A stretch of 64,000 nucleotides of DNA from Basidiobolus meristosporus CBS 931.73 (GCA_002104905.1 MCFE01000108.1:1-64000), one strand, 5' to 3'. Numbered from the stretch's first letter, positions 13,851-26,360 are shown. Notes: generated by a model not told the origin, from the letters alone. Numbers and translations: made by a program.

Positions 13851-15544
13851 CTCTATTATTGTATTGGATCACTATTCCAAGGGCAGGAACTTTTTTTAAG
13901 TCTTTTCTCTATTTGTCTTTGCTATTTTGTTAAAGCAGCTGTGTTCATGAGGGTAATTTATTTCATGATCAGCACAATGGTGCTGATATATTGTTTTTAG
14001 CTGAGTTGTTGCAGGCTTAGATACTCTCATGTACAAGTCATTGGTATCTTATAAAGCCAAGATTGGTTGACTCTAATCCACAGTAAACAATTTATATAGG
14101 CTTGTTGCACCTCCCATCAAATTACTAGTCCCACTATACTCTATTATTTTGCCTCATTAGCATATATACTCTACCAAAAAGAACTTGAAAGCCAGAATCA
14201 TCAGAGCCAAGCACCATAACCAGCATAAATCAAAGCTCAGTAACTCAGAAGCTTGCCTTGGCAGTAAGTCCTATAAGCAGTCCTAGGACTAGAGCAAGCT
14301 ATACTGAGGATGTACCAAGTGCAGGTAATAATCCACATCTACCAGGCTCATAGGGAGGTCCACAAGGGAGGAGATATGAATAGATGCAAGAAGGTTTTAA
14401 TGTAGAAGCAAACAAAGATGCTAGAGCCACTTCACATATAGCTGATGTCCATCAACAACCCCTTTTATATCATCAAATTCAATTAAGACTAAGTTGGCAG
14501 GATACAATAACCAAATGATGGTGCATATTAACAGAGTGTGTGATTGGTTAAATGCATTAGTCCAAGGTAAACAGGGAGCCAGCAAGAAGCAACATAGTCA
14601 AATATCATGGGTAGAACATTCCCTATGCACTATGAAGAATAGAATATAATGGATGGAAAAAAGCACCTAAAAGAGCTTTATGACAGGGTCAAATATTATT
14701 GCTTATCCCAATATTTTGGTAGATGAATACCATGTGAAGTTGGCTGCACAACAATGATGTACTGGAGTAAGCCTGGAGTGCAACAATAGATAAAATCATG
14801 GAGGGAGAGAATAGTATACATACCCAAGCCCAGATATCACAAGATGCCTTTAAATGCAATGATAAAGAGAATACTAGTATTGAGTAGACTCTTGATATTA
14901 GATATGATATTGTGTAAGGATTGGAAAAGGGTTTGGACCATGAGCCCCCCAAAGGAAAGTATCTGGTACTGGAGCAGTTTCATTCACACTATCCTGGATT
15001 CAAGCATGCAAACCGGTCCTGGGCTGGCATTAAACTACTTTGAAAATATCTTATAAAGTATAGTTATACAAGGAAATGTCAAGTTATAAAGAGCCTGACT
15101 CCAGTATGGCAGACAGTTTCCAACAAGTGGCATAGCAGTAGCAAGTAGCTGGTAAAAGGCTAGGACGTTAATGCAGATAGTCACCATGCTACCTCATTGA
15201 TATCTCACAAAGAAAATACACTCATGCCATAGGACTCACCCAATCTGAGTGCTATCAGCAAGGAAGTAGCAATAGAGGGAAGTATAAGACAACAACAAAT
15301 ATAGAAGAGCTTATCAAAGAGGTAAGCAGTGAACCATCTAAGAAATGACACATTATATAGTGGCCAATACTCTGATGCCAGAAAGCCCCAAATCACCAAA
15401 GAGCCAGATAGAAACACCAAGATGTGTTGAGTTGTATATAGATTTGATACATAGCTGCATAAGTCCTTTGACACTAATCTGAGAATATACAACTTCCTAT
15501 ATGTGTATACTGGATTTCATGTAATTTAGGAGTCTTAATATTTT
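13851..15544. other. unassigned non-coding stretch
   Basis: No convincing gene. The longest open frames are under 100 codons, are not related to anything else in the window, and have no recognisable motif. The sequence is neither satellite-like nor clearly similar to the LTR families present. It is probably decayed transposon or intergenic DNA, but I cannot assign it. Confidence 0.5.
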
Positions 15545-15890
15545 GATAGAAGATAATACTTTCACTTTCAGTGTACTTTATGAATTTCAGCTGAGAAGTG
15601 CTGTAAATTGCTCTGCTAGCTATTGTTAGACCTTTCTTGACAAATTGGCTTATTTCCTACAATGGACAAGTTCCTTATTTGCAATTAAATATCTTTACTG
15701 GGAACAAGCTTCCTTATTTGAAAATTCCCTACTCCGCATTAACCTCAAGAATTTCTTTAAGAGATCTCAAAGGGGCCTGCTGTAGAAGGCTTCTAATGTG
15801 GACTTTACACCTAAAGGGGTGTCTAAAGGAGTTTCTTCAACATAATGGGGCCACTTAAAGGGGGCTTTTCTATCAAACCAAGCAAGGTCA
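15545..15890 (+). repeat. relic related to the 964 bp insertion at 29294-30257
   Basis: It shares several short blocks in the same order with the insertion inside LTR-B. These include a TGGCTTATTT-like segment, CCTTATTTG, a CCCT...TTAACCT stretch, and then AAAGGGGTGTCTAAAGG modules interspersed with CTTTA. The copy is diverged and fragmentary. Both copies carry the unusual AAAGGGG-rich stretch, so they define a dispersed family of unknown class. Confidence 0.5.
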
Positions 15891-15999
15891 AAGTCTGCAG
15901 AAGAGCTGTAGTTTGGTCTGTAGAACTTAGAGAGGGGCTTGTGTACTAAGCACGGCTGGATCAAAAGTTGCATGTGCTTGAATGTTGCAAATTATTTCA

Positions 16000-16480
16000 A
16001 ACTTATAGGCCATGTGAGTTTTGGGTCTGCAATTCTTGAATGACTATAACCCATTAAATACTCCACTGAGCAATTGTCTGAAGATGCTAGAGAACTTGTG
16101 GGGAATGAGAATAAGCCTACTAGAGGCAGTTGTTTAGAGATTCTACCCACCAACAAAGCAGCACCACTAAAAAGATGCCAAGTAATCCAAATGGCTATGG
16201 TAGAGTTTTGTAGGTCAACAATACACACCCAATCTCTCCAGAGGGTTTTTAATGAAATGAGAGAGTAAATGCATACAAGTTTTGTGGAGAGTTAATGGAG
16301 TCACTAGCCAAAGTACTACACTGTACAAGGAAGTCTCCACTGCTCAAAACATGTATGGGAAGGAGTGGAAAAAAGCAGGCACAAGGCTATTGGGATGGTG
16401 GGTCTTGAGGAAGCTACTAGTTGAGTACAAGGTTGGGAAAGGCACAATAGAGTCACTAGTCTTATGTACCAGTCCATACA
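16000..16480 (+). pseudogene. possible diverged ORFX C-terminal relic
   Basis: Translation around 16350-16460 gives a GWWVLRKLLVEYKVG-like segment. This resembles GWWILMELLVVCGVG near the C-terminus of the ORFX copy at 18870-20859 and the equivalent region near 41400. The upstream 65-codon frame at 16074-16268 has no recognisable motif. The match is short and the copy is broken by stops, so this is only a suggestion that a more distant member of the ORFX family lies here, ahead of a gypsy relic. Confidence 0.3.
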
Positions 16481-16484
16481 AGTA

Positions 16485-17196
16485 AGTAATGAGAATACCC
16501 TACTGAAGTTTGATCCAATAGAGGAGCACACTTTATGGCAAAACATTGGAAGCTTACTTGGAAATGCAACAGATCAAGCACCTGAAGACCTTGGCATATC
16601 ACCCCAGAACTAATGGAGTCACTTAGCAGTTTAAAGCATAACTTGTAAAAATGCTGACCAAGGATGCAAATGGAGCTGTCAGTAGATGGGATGAGTAAAT
16701 AGACCAAGCACTTTTGGACTGCAGAATTACAGTGCACAGCCCCACCCAACAATTGCCATTTTACTTAGTGTATGGAAGTGAACCAAGGATTCCAGGAGTT
16801 CCTAAACAGCTAAAGCTTTTGGACACCTTAGAAGATGAACTCAGTTGGCCAAATAGACACTAGCAGCTGGTACAAAGACATCAAGAGGCACAGGCTAAAG
16901 CAGCTTAAAGTGCAGAAAAGATGAAGCAGAGATTTGATAATATTATGACACAAAATGCATTGACAGTTGGGAACTTTGTATTGCTGAGAAACAATACTGG
17001 GAAAATGCTTGACCTACACTGAGCAGGACCACTCACAATCATCAGTGAATGTCCATTTGCAACTTACCAGCTAGTGGACAAACAAGGGAATATATGAGAA
17101 AATTTTGTTTGTCAATACACACTCAAGCTGGCATGACTTGCTGACAATACTGAACTATCAAGATATTGGTATTACATGAAAAGAGATTCAGGAGAA
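16485..17196 (+). pseudogene. Ty3/gypsy integrase C-terminal relic
   Basis: Decayed copy of the 3' end of the intact gypsy element at 21790-26729. It preserves the end of the integrase core ([11 protein letters not shown] region) and the stretch through PFYLVYG and the C-terminal GPF-like module. Several stops and small deletions disrupt the frame. It runs directly into its own LTR at 17197. The Gag, protease and RT portions are absent. It represents an older insertion of the same gypsy family. Confidence 0.9.
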
Positions 17197-17565
17197 TGTT
17201 AGGATCTGCTGCTTCAATGTTCAAGATAACTCAGCTTTTAGTCAAATCAATTAGTTGTATGTTTAGCCTATCAGTATATCAGTGTTATCTATTATATCAG
17301 TAGTACCAGTCAGTTAATGCATTTGCAGATCCTTATCAGACAGAAATAGACATATTAAGTAGGATCTAACTGGGTGATGATGATGCAATCCAATGACTCC
17401 TAAGCCACTGCCCACATTAGGAAATACATTTAGTCATCTATTGACCTAGCAAAATGTATAAAAGGAGCTGCTGAAACCTCAATAAAAATCATTTCAAGTT
17501 TTATTGAATACAGTACTAGCCAAATTTCCTATTCCTCTACAACTCTCATGTCAAGATTTGTGACA
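17197..17565 (+). mobile_element. old gypsy-family 3' LTR
   Basis: A 369 bp LTR, the same length as each LTR of the intact gypsy element, but clearly diverged from it. It begins TGTTAGGATCTGC and ends TTGTGACA. It retains the ATAAAAGG-type TATA region and the CAATAAAAATCA polyadenylation-type segment. It is followed immediately by copia Gag sequence, so this gypsy copy had inserted into a copia gag. Confidence 0.9.
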
Positions 17566-18505
17566 TAGCTACCAAGTGTGGAAGGTGAAGATGAAAATAC
17601 AGCTTCAACAAAGATGCCTTTAGGATATAGCCATGGGAGAAGAATACCCTCCTCAAAACACAGAGGAGGAAGCCTCAAGTACCAGAACAAAGAACAAAGT
17701 GCCTTTGACTGCATTGGCCTCAATGCAAAAGACAAATTGCTATTTCAAAGCTCAAGAGCAAATACAGCAAAGAATGCCTGAAAGGCATTAGAAGACACAT
17801 ACTAGTCATGTTCATCTGCTATGAATATGCATCTTAGACAAATATTCTTTGACATAGAGATGTTGCCAGGAATAAGAGGAAAATACTAATTAACAGAATT
17901 ACCCTGCAGGTGGATCTGATGGAATCTGTGGGCATACTATCAATCAATGAGGATGTAACATGTACTATCCTGAATAGCCTTACAGATAGGCTGTAAGGCC
18001 ATATAACATCCCTAGAGTGCAGAACCAGAGAAATAATCTTAAATTACATAGTTGTAAGGCTCCTTGATGAAAAATTTAGAAAATCTAGCACCAACAAGAA
18101 GGAAAAAGAAAGTGCATTAATAAACAACTATAAGTAATAAAGGAGGTATCTAAAATTGTTTAGAGGTAATAGCAACCTGTTTTGTAGCTATTGCACAAGG
18201 AACTACACACATCAGACTGGTGCCTTAAGGAGAGATATAGTCAGCAGAAAAGCCGGAATTATGACTGGAGATAGACAATTCTTCTCTGCACTAAGTACAA
18301 CCACAAACAAGGATTCTCAGATATGGTATATTAGCTTTACGACCTCTCAACACTTTTCACACCAGTAAATAACTCTAACCCAATGTCAGAATCCATTTAA
18401 GAGGAACTTCATAGGTGGTAATATAGTTCTAAGGGCAGTGGGAGAAGGAACTATGCAAGTAAGCCTTAGAGGTGGTGAAGAAAGCAATACATGTACCTTC
18501 TACCC
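17566..18505 (+). pseudogene. Ty1/copia Gag relic
   Basis: Begins at the copia segment encoding YQVWKVKMK and continues through Gag. It includes a degraded zinc-knuckle region (FCSYCTRNYTHQTG, compare FCNYCKRKGHTSDRC in the 46 kb copy) and the start of the protease region, where WYIDSGASQHFTHQ is recognisable as WYISFTTSQHFSHQ. Its catalytic aspartate is lost. Many stops and frameshifts are present. Its 5' part was removed by, or lies beyond, the gypsy LTR at 17565. Its 3' part ends where the ORFX transposon copy begins. Confidence 0.85.
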
Positions 18506-18869
18506 TATGAAAAATTATGGTACTGATCCTGTTGAAAGGCCTTCACAAAGTTAAAGTCCTGTGACTGAGAGGTACTGATCCTGTTAGGACACAATCCAGA
18601 GACCCTTGAAAAATAATGGTGCCCCAGATTTCACATGAAACTTGGTCAAAGTCCTTCATCACAATAGTTTGTAGGTGACATTTGATTGGTTCCCTGCCAA
18701 TTTGGTCACTTTCTGATCCCAGACACTCTATCACCTCCCATGATTGTGTGCATTGATTAGCTATTGCCTCTTTTTGACACTCTTTACTTCCTAACTCAAC
18801 CATTTCTCTTACCTTTCACATGTACAACTTGATTTATTTCTGTTAAAACTTCTGTTGTACCTTAGTTGC

Positions 18870-20859
18870 CATTTATACTAACCTATACAAGTCCCTATAC
18901 CCTATACAAACATTAAGCCCAACTCCACACACAACAAGTAACTCCATTAAAATCCACCACCCAATAGGTATTTCTGCTGCAACGCTGTGGTTCCACAACT
19001 TTGGCAGGAGCCCAGCAGCTTTATGCCACTGCTCACTCACTGGTTCCCACACTTCCAGGCCTTCAGCCAGCACTGTAAGGTCTAGCACCTCATCTGCCAG
19101 TTTTTGCAATAAGTCCTTGCAGTACTCAAGTGATTTTCTTCAGCACAGCTCTTGAAGAAGTGCAGCAACCTCTTAGTGTACCTATTAATGTTCAATAATT
19201 CCACTGAAGGCATTGTGTTAGTCTTTCAAGCTCTTGCAGTTGTAGCCTTGTCTGTCAGTGAGATCTCCACTCTGTCAACAATGGAGAATGTGGAGGATGT
19301 GGTAGACAAGTTGCCTTTTTCAGCAAACTCATCTACCTTGCAGGAGAGTAGCTCAACTAGCAGCACTTCCAATTCTTGTGAAAACAGCTGTTTTCTTATT
19401 GGTAATTCTTCTTGGCTATGATGGGATTCAGTCTGATGCAGGCTTGCAGCGTTAATTGGCAAGAACTGCAACTAACTGATGGCTGGCAAGAACTGCAGTT
19501 TTTCTTGCATGCCTCCCTGTCTCAGGTTTGGGTAGACATTTTTCCCTTTACCTTTACCTTTATCACTGGCAGCTCTTTCACTGCTACTTTGTCTTAGTGC
19601 TTCTTGTAAAGATCTATGTTTTCTCCTTGATAAGTTCTGCTCTGATGAATCTATTTTAGCCTGCTTGTCCCTTGCTGGCACCCTTCTAGCAACCTGAGGT
19701 TTCTTTTCTGCTTGTTTTGAGCTCTCAACTGTTGTTGTGACAGGAGCCTGTAAAATCTACTGGTTTTTATCACTGCCAGGTCCTTCACTGCTACCTTGAC
19801 TGGGTGCTTCTTGTGTGGTACTGGGCTTTTTTCATGATAAATGTTGTGCTGGTACATCTGTGTCTGCCTGCTTGTTCCTAATTGGCACTCTTCCAGCTAC
19901 CAGACATCTCTTTGACGCTTTTCTGAAGCTTTTGACCCTGCTTGTAATTTGCTCTTGAGGAAGCCTCTGGTTTTTAGCCATGGCACCCTTGTTCTTCTGC
20001 CATTGATAGTTTCTGCTATTCTTAAGATACTTTTGTAGTATACCCATGATGGCCCAAAAACTGTTTACCTGTTTGCATCCAGGATAATGCTCACGGAACA
20101 GGTCAAGTGCATCCTGCTTGGACTTGAGTTCCTGACGGTCCCATGGTATGCTGGCCTTAAGGTGATGGCATGCTGGACTTCTGACAGCCTCTTGTACATT
20201 AGCCCACTCTTTGTCATTGCACTCAATGGCTTAACATAACTTCAATGTCTTTTGATTTTTAGGCCTTGGTATATGCACCACATTGTCTCCCACCCATGCT
20301 GTGATAGGTTTTTCAGTGAGCTTTATCTTTGGGGACTGTTGGTGTGCTTCAAAGACTGAACAGTGTTCCTCTGCTGTTATATTGGGAAATGGCTCAATTC
20401 TTGGCTGTGACATTGAGCTACTTGAGTTCCTTCTTTGCAGCAAAGATACTGCTTTCTCTACCTGGGATATTGATTGCTCTACACATATTATCTGCTCATC
20501 CTGTTTCTGGACTATTTCCTGATTTCTCTTGGCCATTACATCTATCCTATCAGCCACTGCACCTAATTACTGCATTAATGCTTTGGTATCAGCTGACAAC
20601 ATACTTGATCATATGGGCAGTGGTGATATTATCATGGCCACTTGCTGATCTTTAACTGAGGGTACTGTGTTTGCCACATTCTCATCTGCCTGAGCATAAC
20701 AGTCAGCTTGTGGCTCCACAGAGGTTCTCATTTGCCTACTTGACTGAGAGCCTGAGGAGTGTGCATAATTACCTTCAATGGGCACACTGTCCACAGGGCC
20801 TTTTTGGATGTAGCCGCACTTGTTGCACCAAATGTTAAAGCAAACTGTTGTCCAACCGT
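18870..20859 (-). pseudogene. ORFX copy a, uncharacterised partner protein of the Tnp2-type transposon
   Basis: A broken frame of roughly 650 codons. The start equivalent to ATG at 39538 in copy c is ACG here (20857-20859). In order it encodes: a polar N-terminus with PVDSVPIEGN-like sequence; a probable coiled coil (RIDVMAKRNQEIVQKQ ... VEKAVSLLQRR); a conserved block with KPTEKPITAW, IPRPKNQKTLK, ECNDKEWANVQEAV and REHYPGCKQVN; a Lys/Gln/Ser-rich section made of two in-frame repeats of about 207 bp; a KGKGKG patch; and a C-terminal region with RLLHFFKSC and GWWILMELL. I recognise no known domain. Four copies exist in the window, always associated with Tnp2 sequence where the context survives. 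A DNA-binding accessory role like TnpA of CACTA elements is inference only. Confidence 0.7.
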
Positions 20860-21149
20860 TCTTCTGTTGATGCCAGCAGTAGGGTTAGGTCAGGAACCAG
20901 CCAACTTTGCTTTATTTTTGGCAGCATATATATGGAAGTGAGTCAAACCAAAGAGGAAATAGTGTTGCATATATGTTTGTATGTGGTGCCACAGCTATAT
21001 TTATAGTGCTTACTATTGTTGGTCATCATTGAATCTTACATTCATGTAGGTGGAATGTCTCAAATATAAGACTGTCTTAAGTGCACATGGGTATTGACCA
21101 AATTGTGATATAATAGCATTACAATGCTGGAGGTCAGATTGTTTGCCCC
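20860..21149. promoter_or_regulatory. divergent intergenic region of the Tnp2-type transposon, copy a
   Basis: Non-coding spacer between the ORFX and Tnp2 starts. On the ORFX side it contains CATATATATGG. Towards Tnp2 it contains a conserved stretch reading TCATTGAATCTTACATTCAT on the plus strand. The same blocks occur, diverged, at 39345-39537 and 61701-61988. Conservation among copies and position between head-to-head genes suggest a bidirectional promoter. No transcript evidence is available. Confidence 0.55.
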
Positions 21150-21789
21150 ATGGACAAGAATACTTTGACTCAATGCCATACAAGAAAAGAAAAAAGACCA
21201 TGTGGCTATTGTGGCAAGCCTCTCAGTCATGAAGCACACAGACAGCACAGAAAGTATTACAAGGATCATGGCCAGTGTTTTGCCACCCAAGTCATATGTG
21301 ACCATTCATTGATCACTGACGTATCAACATTATCGTACTGGCCTATTGATACTTCTGTATTGGCACCTGGCTGTATTTGGGACCTTGCGCAAACTGAGTC
21401 AGGTGAGTTTGTGGTGCCTTTAGGCCCACCTCAGCCTTCTGTATATAGCATGCAGAGTGATAGCTCTGACAAAGAAGGCTCACTAGTAGATTTTGAGCCC
21501 ATTTCCCCTAACAATAGTACCATTTATGAGCGCGGTCAAATCCCATTATGCAATGTGAAAACACCTGATGAAACAAATGCCAAGGACACTTTATGAAGCC
21601 AAGTGAACCCAGTAATCTATCTGCTGGTGAATGATGTAATGATGTGGCTAAGAAGTTGCAAGCAAGGGCTGCTTTGAAGGTATGTATGACCCTACCTTTG
21701 CTTTAGCACTTGATGGATTCTCATTAAACAAGTGCTCTACCAGCAAATCCTGCTAGCCACTGATTCTCATCAACCTCAATCTGCCACCC
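21150..21789 (+). pseudogene. Tnp2-type transposase, N-terminal part, copy a
   Basis: Starts at an ATG at 21150. The first 149 codons are open and encode a Cys/His-containing N-terminus (RPCGYCGKPLSHEAHRQH), a possible zinc-binding motif, and then an acidic Ser-rich stretch. After a stop at 21594 the sequence regains the family frame as FALALDGFSLNK, which leads into the ILINLNLP segment typical of Tnp2-like transposases. The gypsy LTR starts at 21790 inside this segment. The rest of the gene resumes at 26734. The minus-strand copy at 61272-61700 carries equivalent sequence uninterrupted by gypsy. Confidence 0.75.
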
Positions 21790-22158
21790 TGTTATGATCT
21801 GCCGCTTGAATGTTTTAAGTTAGATCAGTTTTTAGTCAAATCAGTTAGTATATGTTTAGGTTATCAGTACATCAGTATTATCTATGAAATCAGTAGCATT
21901 AGTCAGCAAATGAATCAGCAGATCCTTATCAGACAGAAATAGATATATTAAGTAGGATCTTATTGGGTGATGATGATGCAATCAAATGAGTCATCAGCCA
22001 CAACCTACATTAGGAATTACAATTAGTCAGCAATTGATCTGGCAAAATGTATATAAGGAGCTGCTGGAACCTCAATAAAAATCAGTTCAAGTTTTAGTGA
22101 ATACAATACTAGCTAAACTCCCTATTCCTCTACAACTCTTATACCAAGACTTGTAACA
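21790..22158 (+). repeat. gypsy 5' LTR
   Basis: A 369 bp LTR that begins TGTTATGATC and ends CTTGTAACA. It carries a TATA box, TATATAA, at 22050-22056 and an AATAAA signal at 22074-22079. Transcription probably starts just downstream of the TATA box, near position 22075-22090. The 3' LTR at 26361-26729 is identical by eye. Confidence 0.96.
22050..22056 (+). promoter_or_regulatory. TATA box of gypsy 5' LTR
   Basis: TATATAA in the 5' LTR, about 165 bp upstream of the gag-pol ATG. The same motif is in the 3' LTR at the equivalent place, and a diverged form (TATAAAAGG) is in the old LTR at 17197-17565. Confidence 0.7.
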
Positions 22159-22159
22159 T

Positions 22160-22176
22160 TGGTAGCAGCGATAACC
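22160..22176 (+). other. gypsy primer-binding site
   Basis: Starts 1 nt after the 5' LTR with TGGTAGCAGCGATAACC. The leading TGG pairs with a tRNA CCA end, and the first seven bases (TGGTAGC) agree with the complement of eukaryotic initiator tRNA-Met. The rest does not, so the primer tRNA is not certain. Confidence 0.6.
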
Positions 22177-22216
22177 AGAAACCTCCCTCCTGAAGAAAGA
22201 AGAAACCACCCTCAAG

Positions 22217-25200
22217 ATGTCGGACAATCAAGAATGGAAGAATGCCATGCAGCAAATCCTGGCCCAACAGCAACAGCTACTCCAGATCCTCAGCCAACAG
22301 CAACAAGGAATGACTACCATGGCTCAGAGCCAGCAAAGCCCTGTCAAGAGCAACTTTAGTGTGAAGGTCAACCGGTACCATGGCAGAGTCAATGAAAACC
22401 TGGGAACTTGGCTCTTTCAGATTGAAGAAGCTTTTAAAGCTAAAGGAATTGCTCCAGAGAGCAAGTTGCATTATGCAGCTTCTTACCTGGCAGATGCAGC
22501 TTTACAGTGGTACCACAACAAGATCAGGTCAGCTACTATGATGGGATGCTCTACAATCTCTACCTGGGATGAGTTTGTGTCGGAAATTCAGGATGCTTTT
22601 GAACCTCCACACCAGCAGACACTACTAAGAAGGAAGTTAAAGACACTCAGACAGAAAGGAATGGTGCAAGAATACATCTATGAGTACAGATGTCTACTTG
22701 GACAAATTGAAAGAATGGACCCCTTGGATCAAGTTGAATACTTTATTGATGGGTTGAAAGAAAGAACTCGCAAGGAAGTCAATTACCGAAGACCTCAGAC
22801 TATTGAAGAAGCCATCAAGATTGCCATTGACTATGACTCAGCTATGTTTGGAGTTGGGAAGCCTACAGTGACTAGTCAGAAAGGCTATAATCATTATGAA
22901 AGAAGACAATCAGAAGCAGTACCAATGGAAATAGACGCTATGCAGAAGAATCCCTCCTCAGAAGAATGCAAGAAGAGAGGACTTTGCTTCAATTGCCACC
23001 AGCAGGGACATATTGCAAAGTACTGCCCTCAGAGAAGAAATGGACACCAGCCAACAAGAACCTTCAACCATATTGAGTCCCATGAACACAATAATGAGGA
23101 AGATGAGCTTGAAGAAGACTCGGAACTCACCTTCCATATGACAGAAGAGTACTTGTCCCAAATGACTTCAAACTCAGGGAAGTTATTGTACCTGAATGGA
23201 GCAATCAATGGAGTACCTGCCAAGATCATGATTGACTCAGGAGCATCGCATGAGTACATGTCAGAGCAATTTGCTTTGAAAGCTGGAATCAACTCGGAAC
23301 CTACCAAATCAACTTCAGTCTCCACCGCTGATGGGAACTCCCACATAATCAACCGTATTACCCAGCCAGTAAGAATGAAGATCAATGACTATGAAGAAGA
23401 CCTACAGGCTTATATATTTGGGAACTGCAAGTTTGACCTTGTACTTGGGAAAACCTGGCTATTTTGTTGTAATCCATCAATCAACTGGAGAACCCATGCT
23501 ACTCAGATCCAAAAAGACAACAAGACCTATGAGCTATTACCTGCCAGGCTGGATTTCAACTTGGTCAATTCCAGTGTGTGTGAGACAAGTGAACTTAGCA
23601 AAACCCAGTTCTGTAGAGCACTTAGAAAAGGTACCCAGATGTTCCTCATGGCGGTATTACAGGAGGATTCCTCTATCCCAGCACCCCAGCAAGTCCAGAC
23701 TCTCTTGAAGAAATATTCAGACGTGTTTCCAGATAAGCTTGTAAGCCTACCACCAGTCAGAGACGTGGATCATGCCATTGACACAGGAGATAGCCCTCCA
23801 GTGAGCAAGACACCTTACAGAATGAGTCCATTGGAATTGGAGGAAATGAAGAAACAAATTGATCAGCTATTGGAGCAAGGATACATCAGGCCCAGCAAGT
23901 CACCTTGGGGAGCACCAGTGCTTTTTGTGAAAAAGAAGGATGGAACACTTAGGATGTGCATTGACTACAGAGCCCTGAACTCAGTTACCATCAAGAATAA
24001 GTACCCCATACCTCGGATTGATGAGCTTTTGGACCAACTTAATGGAGCCACTATTTTCAGCAAGATCGACCTCATGTCAGGATACAACCAGATTAGGGTG
24101 AAACCAGAAGATATCCCTAAGACAGCATTCAGGACCAGATATGGACATTACGAGTACTTAGTCATGAGTTTTGGCCTCACTAATGCCCCTGCAACATTCA
24201 TGACACTGATGCAGACTGTCTTTCAGGAGTACTTAGACAAGTTTGTGATAATCTACCTGGATGACATATTGATATACAGCAAGACAGAAAAGGATCACAT
24301 GGTGCACATTGAAAAGGTCTTGAAGAAACTAAGAGAGAACAAGCTATACGGCAAGCTAGCCAAGTGTGAATTCTTCAAGGAACACGTAGAATATCTGGGA
24401 CACATAGTGACTAGCACAGGAGTAACCTTAGACCCCAAGAAGGTGGAAGTAATCAAGAATTTGAAGCAGCCCCATAGCATATCAGAACTCAGATCCTTCC
24501 TTGGAATGGTTTCCTATTATCGGAGATTTGTCAAGTCATTTGCAAGTATTGCAGCCCCTTTAACTGATATCCTCAAGAAAGACAATACCTACAAGTGGGA
24601 CATAGCTTGTGAGACTGCCTTCCAGACACTAAAGAATGAACTTGCTAAGCTGCCAAGCTTAAGAATACCAGACTTCAGAAAAGAGTTCACTCTGTGCACA
24701 GATGCTTCAGATTATGCAATTGGTGGAGTGCTGAGCCAAGAACACGAGGGAAAGGACTACCCTGTTGCCTTTGAATCCAAGAAACTGAACTCAGCAGAAC
24801 AAAACTATCCAGTTCATGAGAAGGAGATGCTTGCTATAATACACTGTTTGAAGACATGGAGATGCTATATTGAAGGAGTCAAATGCACTGTGAAGACTGA
24901 TCATGCCTCCCTCAAGTATATATTTACTCAGAAGGTACTCTCTAGAAGAATGACAAGATGGAGTGAATACATTCAGCAATTTGACCTGGAGATTGTCTAC
25001 TGTCCTGGAAAAAACAACACGGTTGCTGATGCCTTATCAAGATTAGATCAAGTTGCACAACTCAACTTGGTGCATGAATCAGATTGGCCTAGCCTATTAC
25101 CAAAGTACTTGGAGGACCAAGCCATTCCTAATGAGGTGGATGAAGATATCAAGAAGATAATCCGTGATGAGGCCAGCAAATTTGTTGTACAGAATGAAAC

Positions 25201-26350
25201 ACTCTACCGAATTGTTGATGGAAGCCCTATTGCCTATTGTCCTTATGTTGCTCGCCTGGATTTAATACATAAGCTACACAATGGATATGGACATCTTGGG
25301 ATTGAAGGAACCTATAGCCTTGTAAAAGCCAGAGCATGGTGGCCCAGAATGAAACAAGACATTGAGAAGCTAGTAAAAACATGCCCAAACTGCCAAATCA
25401 ATCAAGGCCAGCCACAAAGAATTGCCGAACTCTTCCCTTTGGAGCCTGTAAGACCATTTGAGAGATGGGGAATTGACTTTATTGGAAGACTGCCAACTAC
25501 CAGGAAATGCAACCGTTGGATCCTAGTAGCAATTGACCATGCCACTAAATGGCCAGTTGCTAAAGCTGTACCAATAGCCAGTGAACAAGAAGTTGCAAGT
25601 TTCATTTACCATGAGATCCTGATGAAGTTTGGATGCCCTGTGGAGATCTTATCCGATAGAGGTGCAAACTTTATGGCAAAGACATTAGAGGCTTACCTGG
25701 AAATGCAGCAGATCAGACACTTGAAAACCTTGGCATATCACCCCAGAACTAATGGAGTCACTGAGCGGTTTAATGGATTATTTGGAAAAATGCTGACCAA
25801 GTATGCAAATAGAGTTGTCAGTAGATGGGATGAGTATATAGACCAAGCACTCTTTGCATGCAGAGTCAGAGTACACAACACCACCCAGCAATCACCATTT
25901 TACTTAGTTTATGGATGTGAACCAAGGATTCCAGGAGATCTCACACAACCAAAGCTTACAGACACCTTAGAAGATGAACTCAGTCAGCCAAGTAGACACC
26001 AGCAACTGGAACAAAGACGTCAAGAGGCACAGACCAAAGTATCTCAAAGTGCAGAAAAGATGAAGCAGAGATTTGATAAGACTATAGCACCAGAAGCATT
26101 GACAGTTGGGAACTTTGTATTGCTAAGAAACAACACTCGGAAGAAGTTTGAGCCACAATGGACAGGACCATTCAAGATCATCAGAGAATGTCCATTTGCA
26201 ACTTACCAACTGGTGGACAAACAAGGCAATATCCGGGAAGACTTAGTGCATAGGGACAGACTCAAGCTTGCAAGACTTGCTGATAATACTGAACCATCAA
26301 GATATTGGTATCACAAGAAAAGAGATTCAGGAGAACCCTCTCAACTTTAG
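22217..26350 (+). CDS. Ty3/gypsy Gag-Pol polyprotein, intact
   Basis: A single 1377-codon frame with no stop or frameshift. It begins at the first ATG after the primer site (AAGATGTCGG context). Domains in order: a Gln-rich N-terminus; retrotransposon Gag with [10 protein letters not shown] and [13 protein letters not shown]; a CCHC zinc knuckle [14 protein letters not shown] at about residue 257; a retropepsin with IDSGAS at about 339-344; reverse transcriptase with [15 protein letters not shown] and the catalytic YLDDIL at about 680; RNase H with [12 protein letters not shown] at about 825; an integrase HHCC finger (HLGIEG ... CPNCQ); and a DDE core with GIDFIG, SDRGANF at about 1146 and [16 protein letters not shown]-like C-terminal module ([12 protein letters not shown]) follows. 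No chromodomain is visible. Gag and Pol are fused in one frame. It would make virus-like particles and copy and integrate the element. It is the only autonomous-looking element in the window. Confidence 0.98.
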   Translation: MSDNQEWKNAMQQILAQQQQLLQILSQQQQGMTTMAQSQQSPVKSNFSVKVNRYHGRVNENLGTWLFQIEEAFKAKGIAPESKLHYAASYLADAALQWYHNKIRSATMMGCSTISTWDEFVSEIQDAFEPPHQQTLLRRKLKTLRQKGMVQEYIYEYRCLLGQIERMDPLDQVEYFIDGLKERTRKEVNYRRPQTIEEAIKIAIDYDSAMFGVGKPTVTSQKGYNHYERRQSEAVPMEIDAMQKNPSSEECKKRGLCFNCHQQGHIAKYCPQRRNGHQPTRTFNHIESHEHNNEEDELEEDSELTFHMTEEYLSQMTSNSGKLLYLNGAINGVPAKIMIDSGASHEYMSEQFALKAGINSEPTKSTSVSTADGNSHIINRITQPVRMKINDYEEDLQAYIFGNCKFDLVLGKTWLFCCNPSINWRTHATQIQKDNKTYELLPARLDFNLVNSSVCETSELSKTQFCRALRKGTQMFLMAVLQEDSSIPAPQQVQTLLKKYSDVFPDKLVSLPPVRDVDHAIDTGDSPPVSKTPYRMSPLELEEMKKQIDQLLEQGYIRPSKSPWGAPVLFVKKKDGTLRMCIDYRALNSVTIKNKYPIPRIDELLDQLNGATIFSKIDLMSGYNQIRVKPEDIPKTAFRTRYGHYEYLVMSFGLTNAPATFMTLMQTVFQEYLDKFVIIYLDDILIYSKTEKDHMVHIEKVLKKLRENKLYGKLAKCEFFKEHVEYLGHIVTSTGVTLDPKKVEVIKNLKQPHSISELRSFLGMVSYYRRFVKSFASIAAPLTDILKKDNTYKWDIACETAFQTLKNELAKLPSLRIPDFRKEFTLCTDASDYAIGGVLSQEHEGKDYPVAFESKKLNSAEQNYPVHEKEMLAIIHCLKTWRCYIEGVKCTVKTDHASLKYIFTQKVLSRRMTRWSEYIQQFDLEIVYCPGKNNTVADALSRLDQVAQLNLVHESDWPSLLPKYLEDQAIPNEVDEDIKKIIRDEASKFVVQNETLYRIVDGSPIAYCPYVARLDLIHKLHNGYGHLGIEGTYSLVKARAWWPRMKQDIEKLVKTCPNCQINQGQPQRIAELFPLEPVRPFERWGIDFIGRLPTTRKCNRWILVAIDHATKWPVAKAVPIASEQEVASFIYHEILMKFGCPVEILSDRGANFMAKTLEAYLEMQQIRHLKTLAYHPRTNGVTERFNGLFGKMLTKYANRVVSRWDEYIDQALFACRVRVHNTTQQSPFYLVYGCEPRIPGDLTQPKLTDTLEDELSQPSRHQQLEQRRQEAQTKVSQSAEKMKQRFDKTIAPEALTVGNFVLLRNNTRKKFEPQWTGPFKIIRECPFATYQLVDKQGNIREDLVHRDRLKLARLADNTEPSRYWYHKKRDSGEPSQL

Positions 26351-26360
26351 TAGGGGAGAA
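26351..26360 (+). other. gypsy polypurine tract
   Basis: The purine-rich run AGTAGGGGAGAA lies directly before the 3' LTR, overlapping the Gag-Pol stop codon region. It is the expected primer for plus-strand DNA synthesis. Confidence 0.8.

Noticed and set aside
15205-15492. A 95-codon minus-strand frame with hydrophobic stretches that could be a membrane protein
   Set aside because: It is isolated in decayed DNA with no recognisable motif. Hydrophobic runs are common in chance frames of AT-rich DNA.
23029-25605. Minus-strand frames of 60-118 codons inside the gypsy element
   Set aside because: They are shadows of the 1377-codon Gag-Pol frame on the other strand.
22217-26350. A chromodomain-containing gypsy (chromovirus)
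   Set aside because: The C-terminus ends shortly after the GPF-like module and shows no chromodomain aromatic cage motifs.
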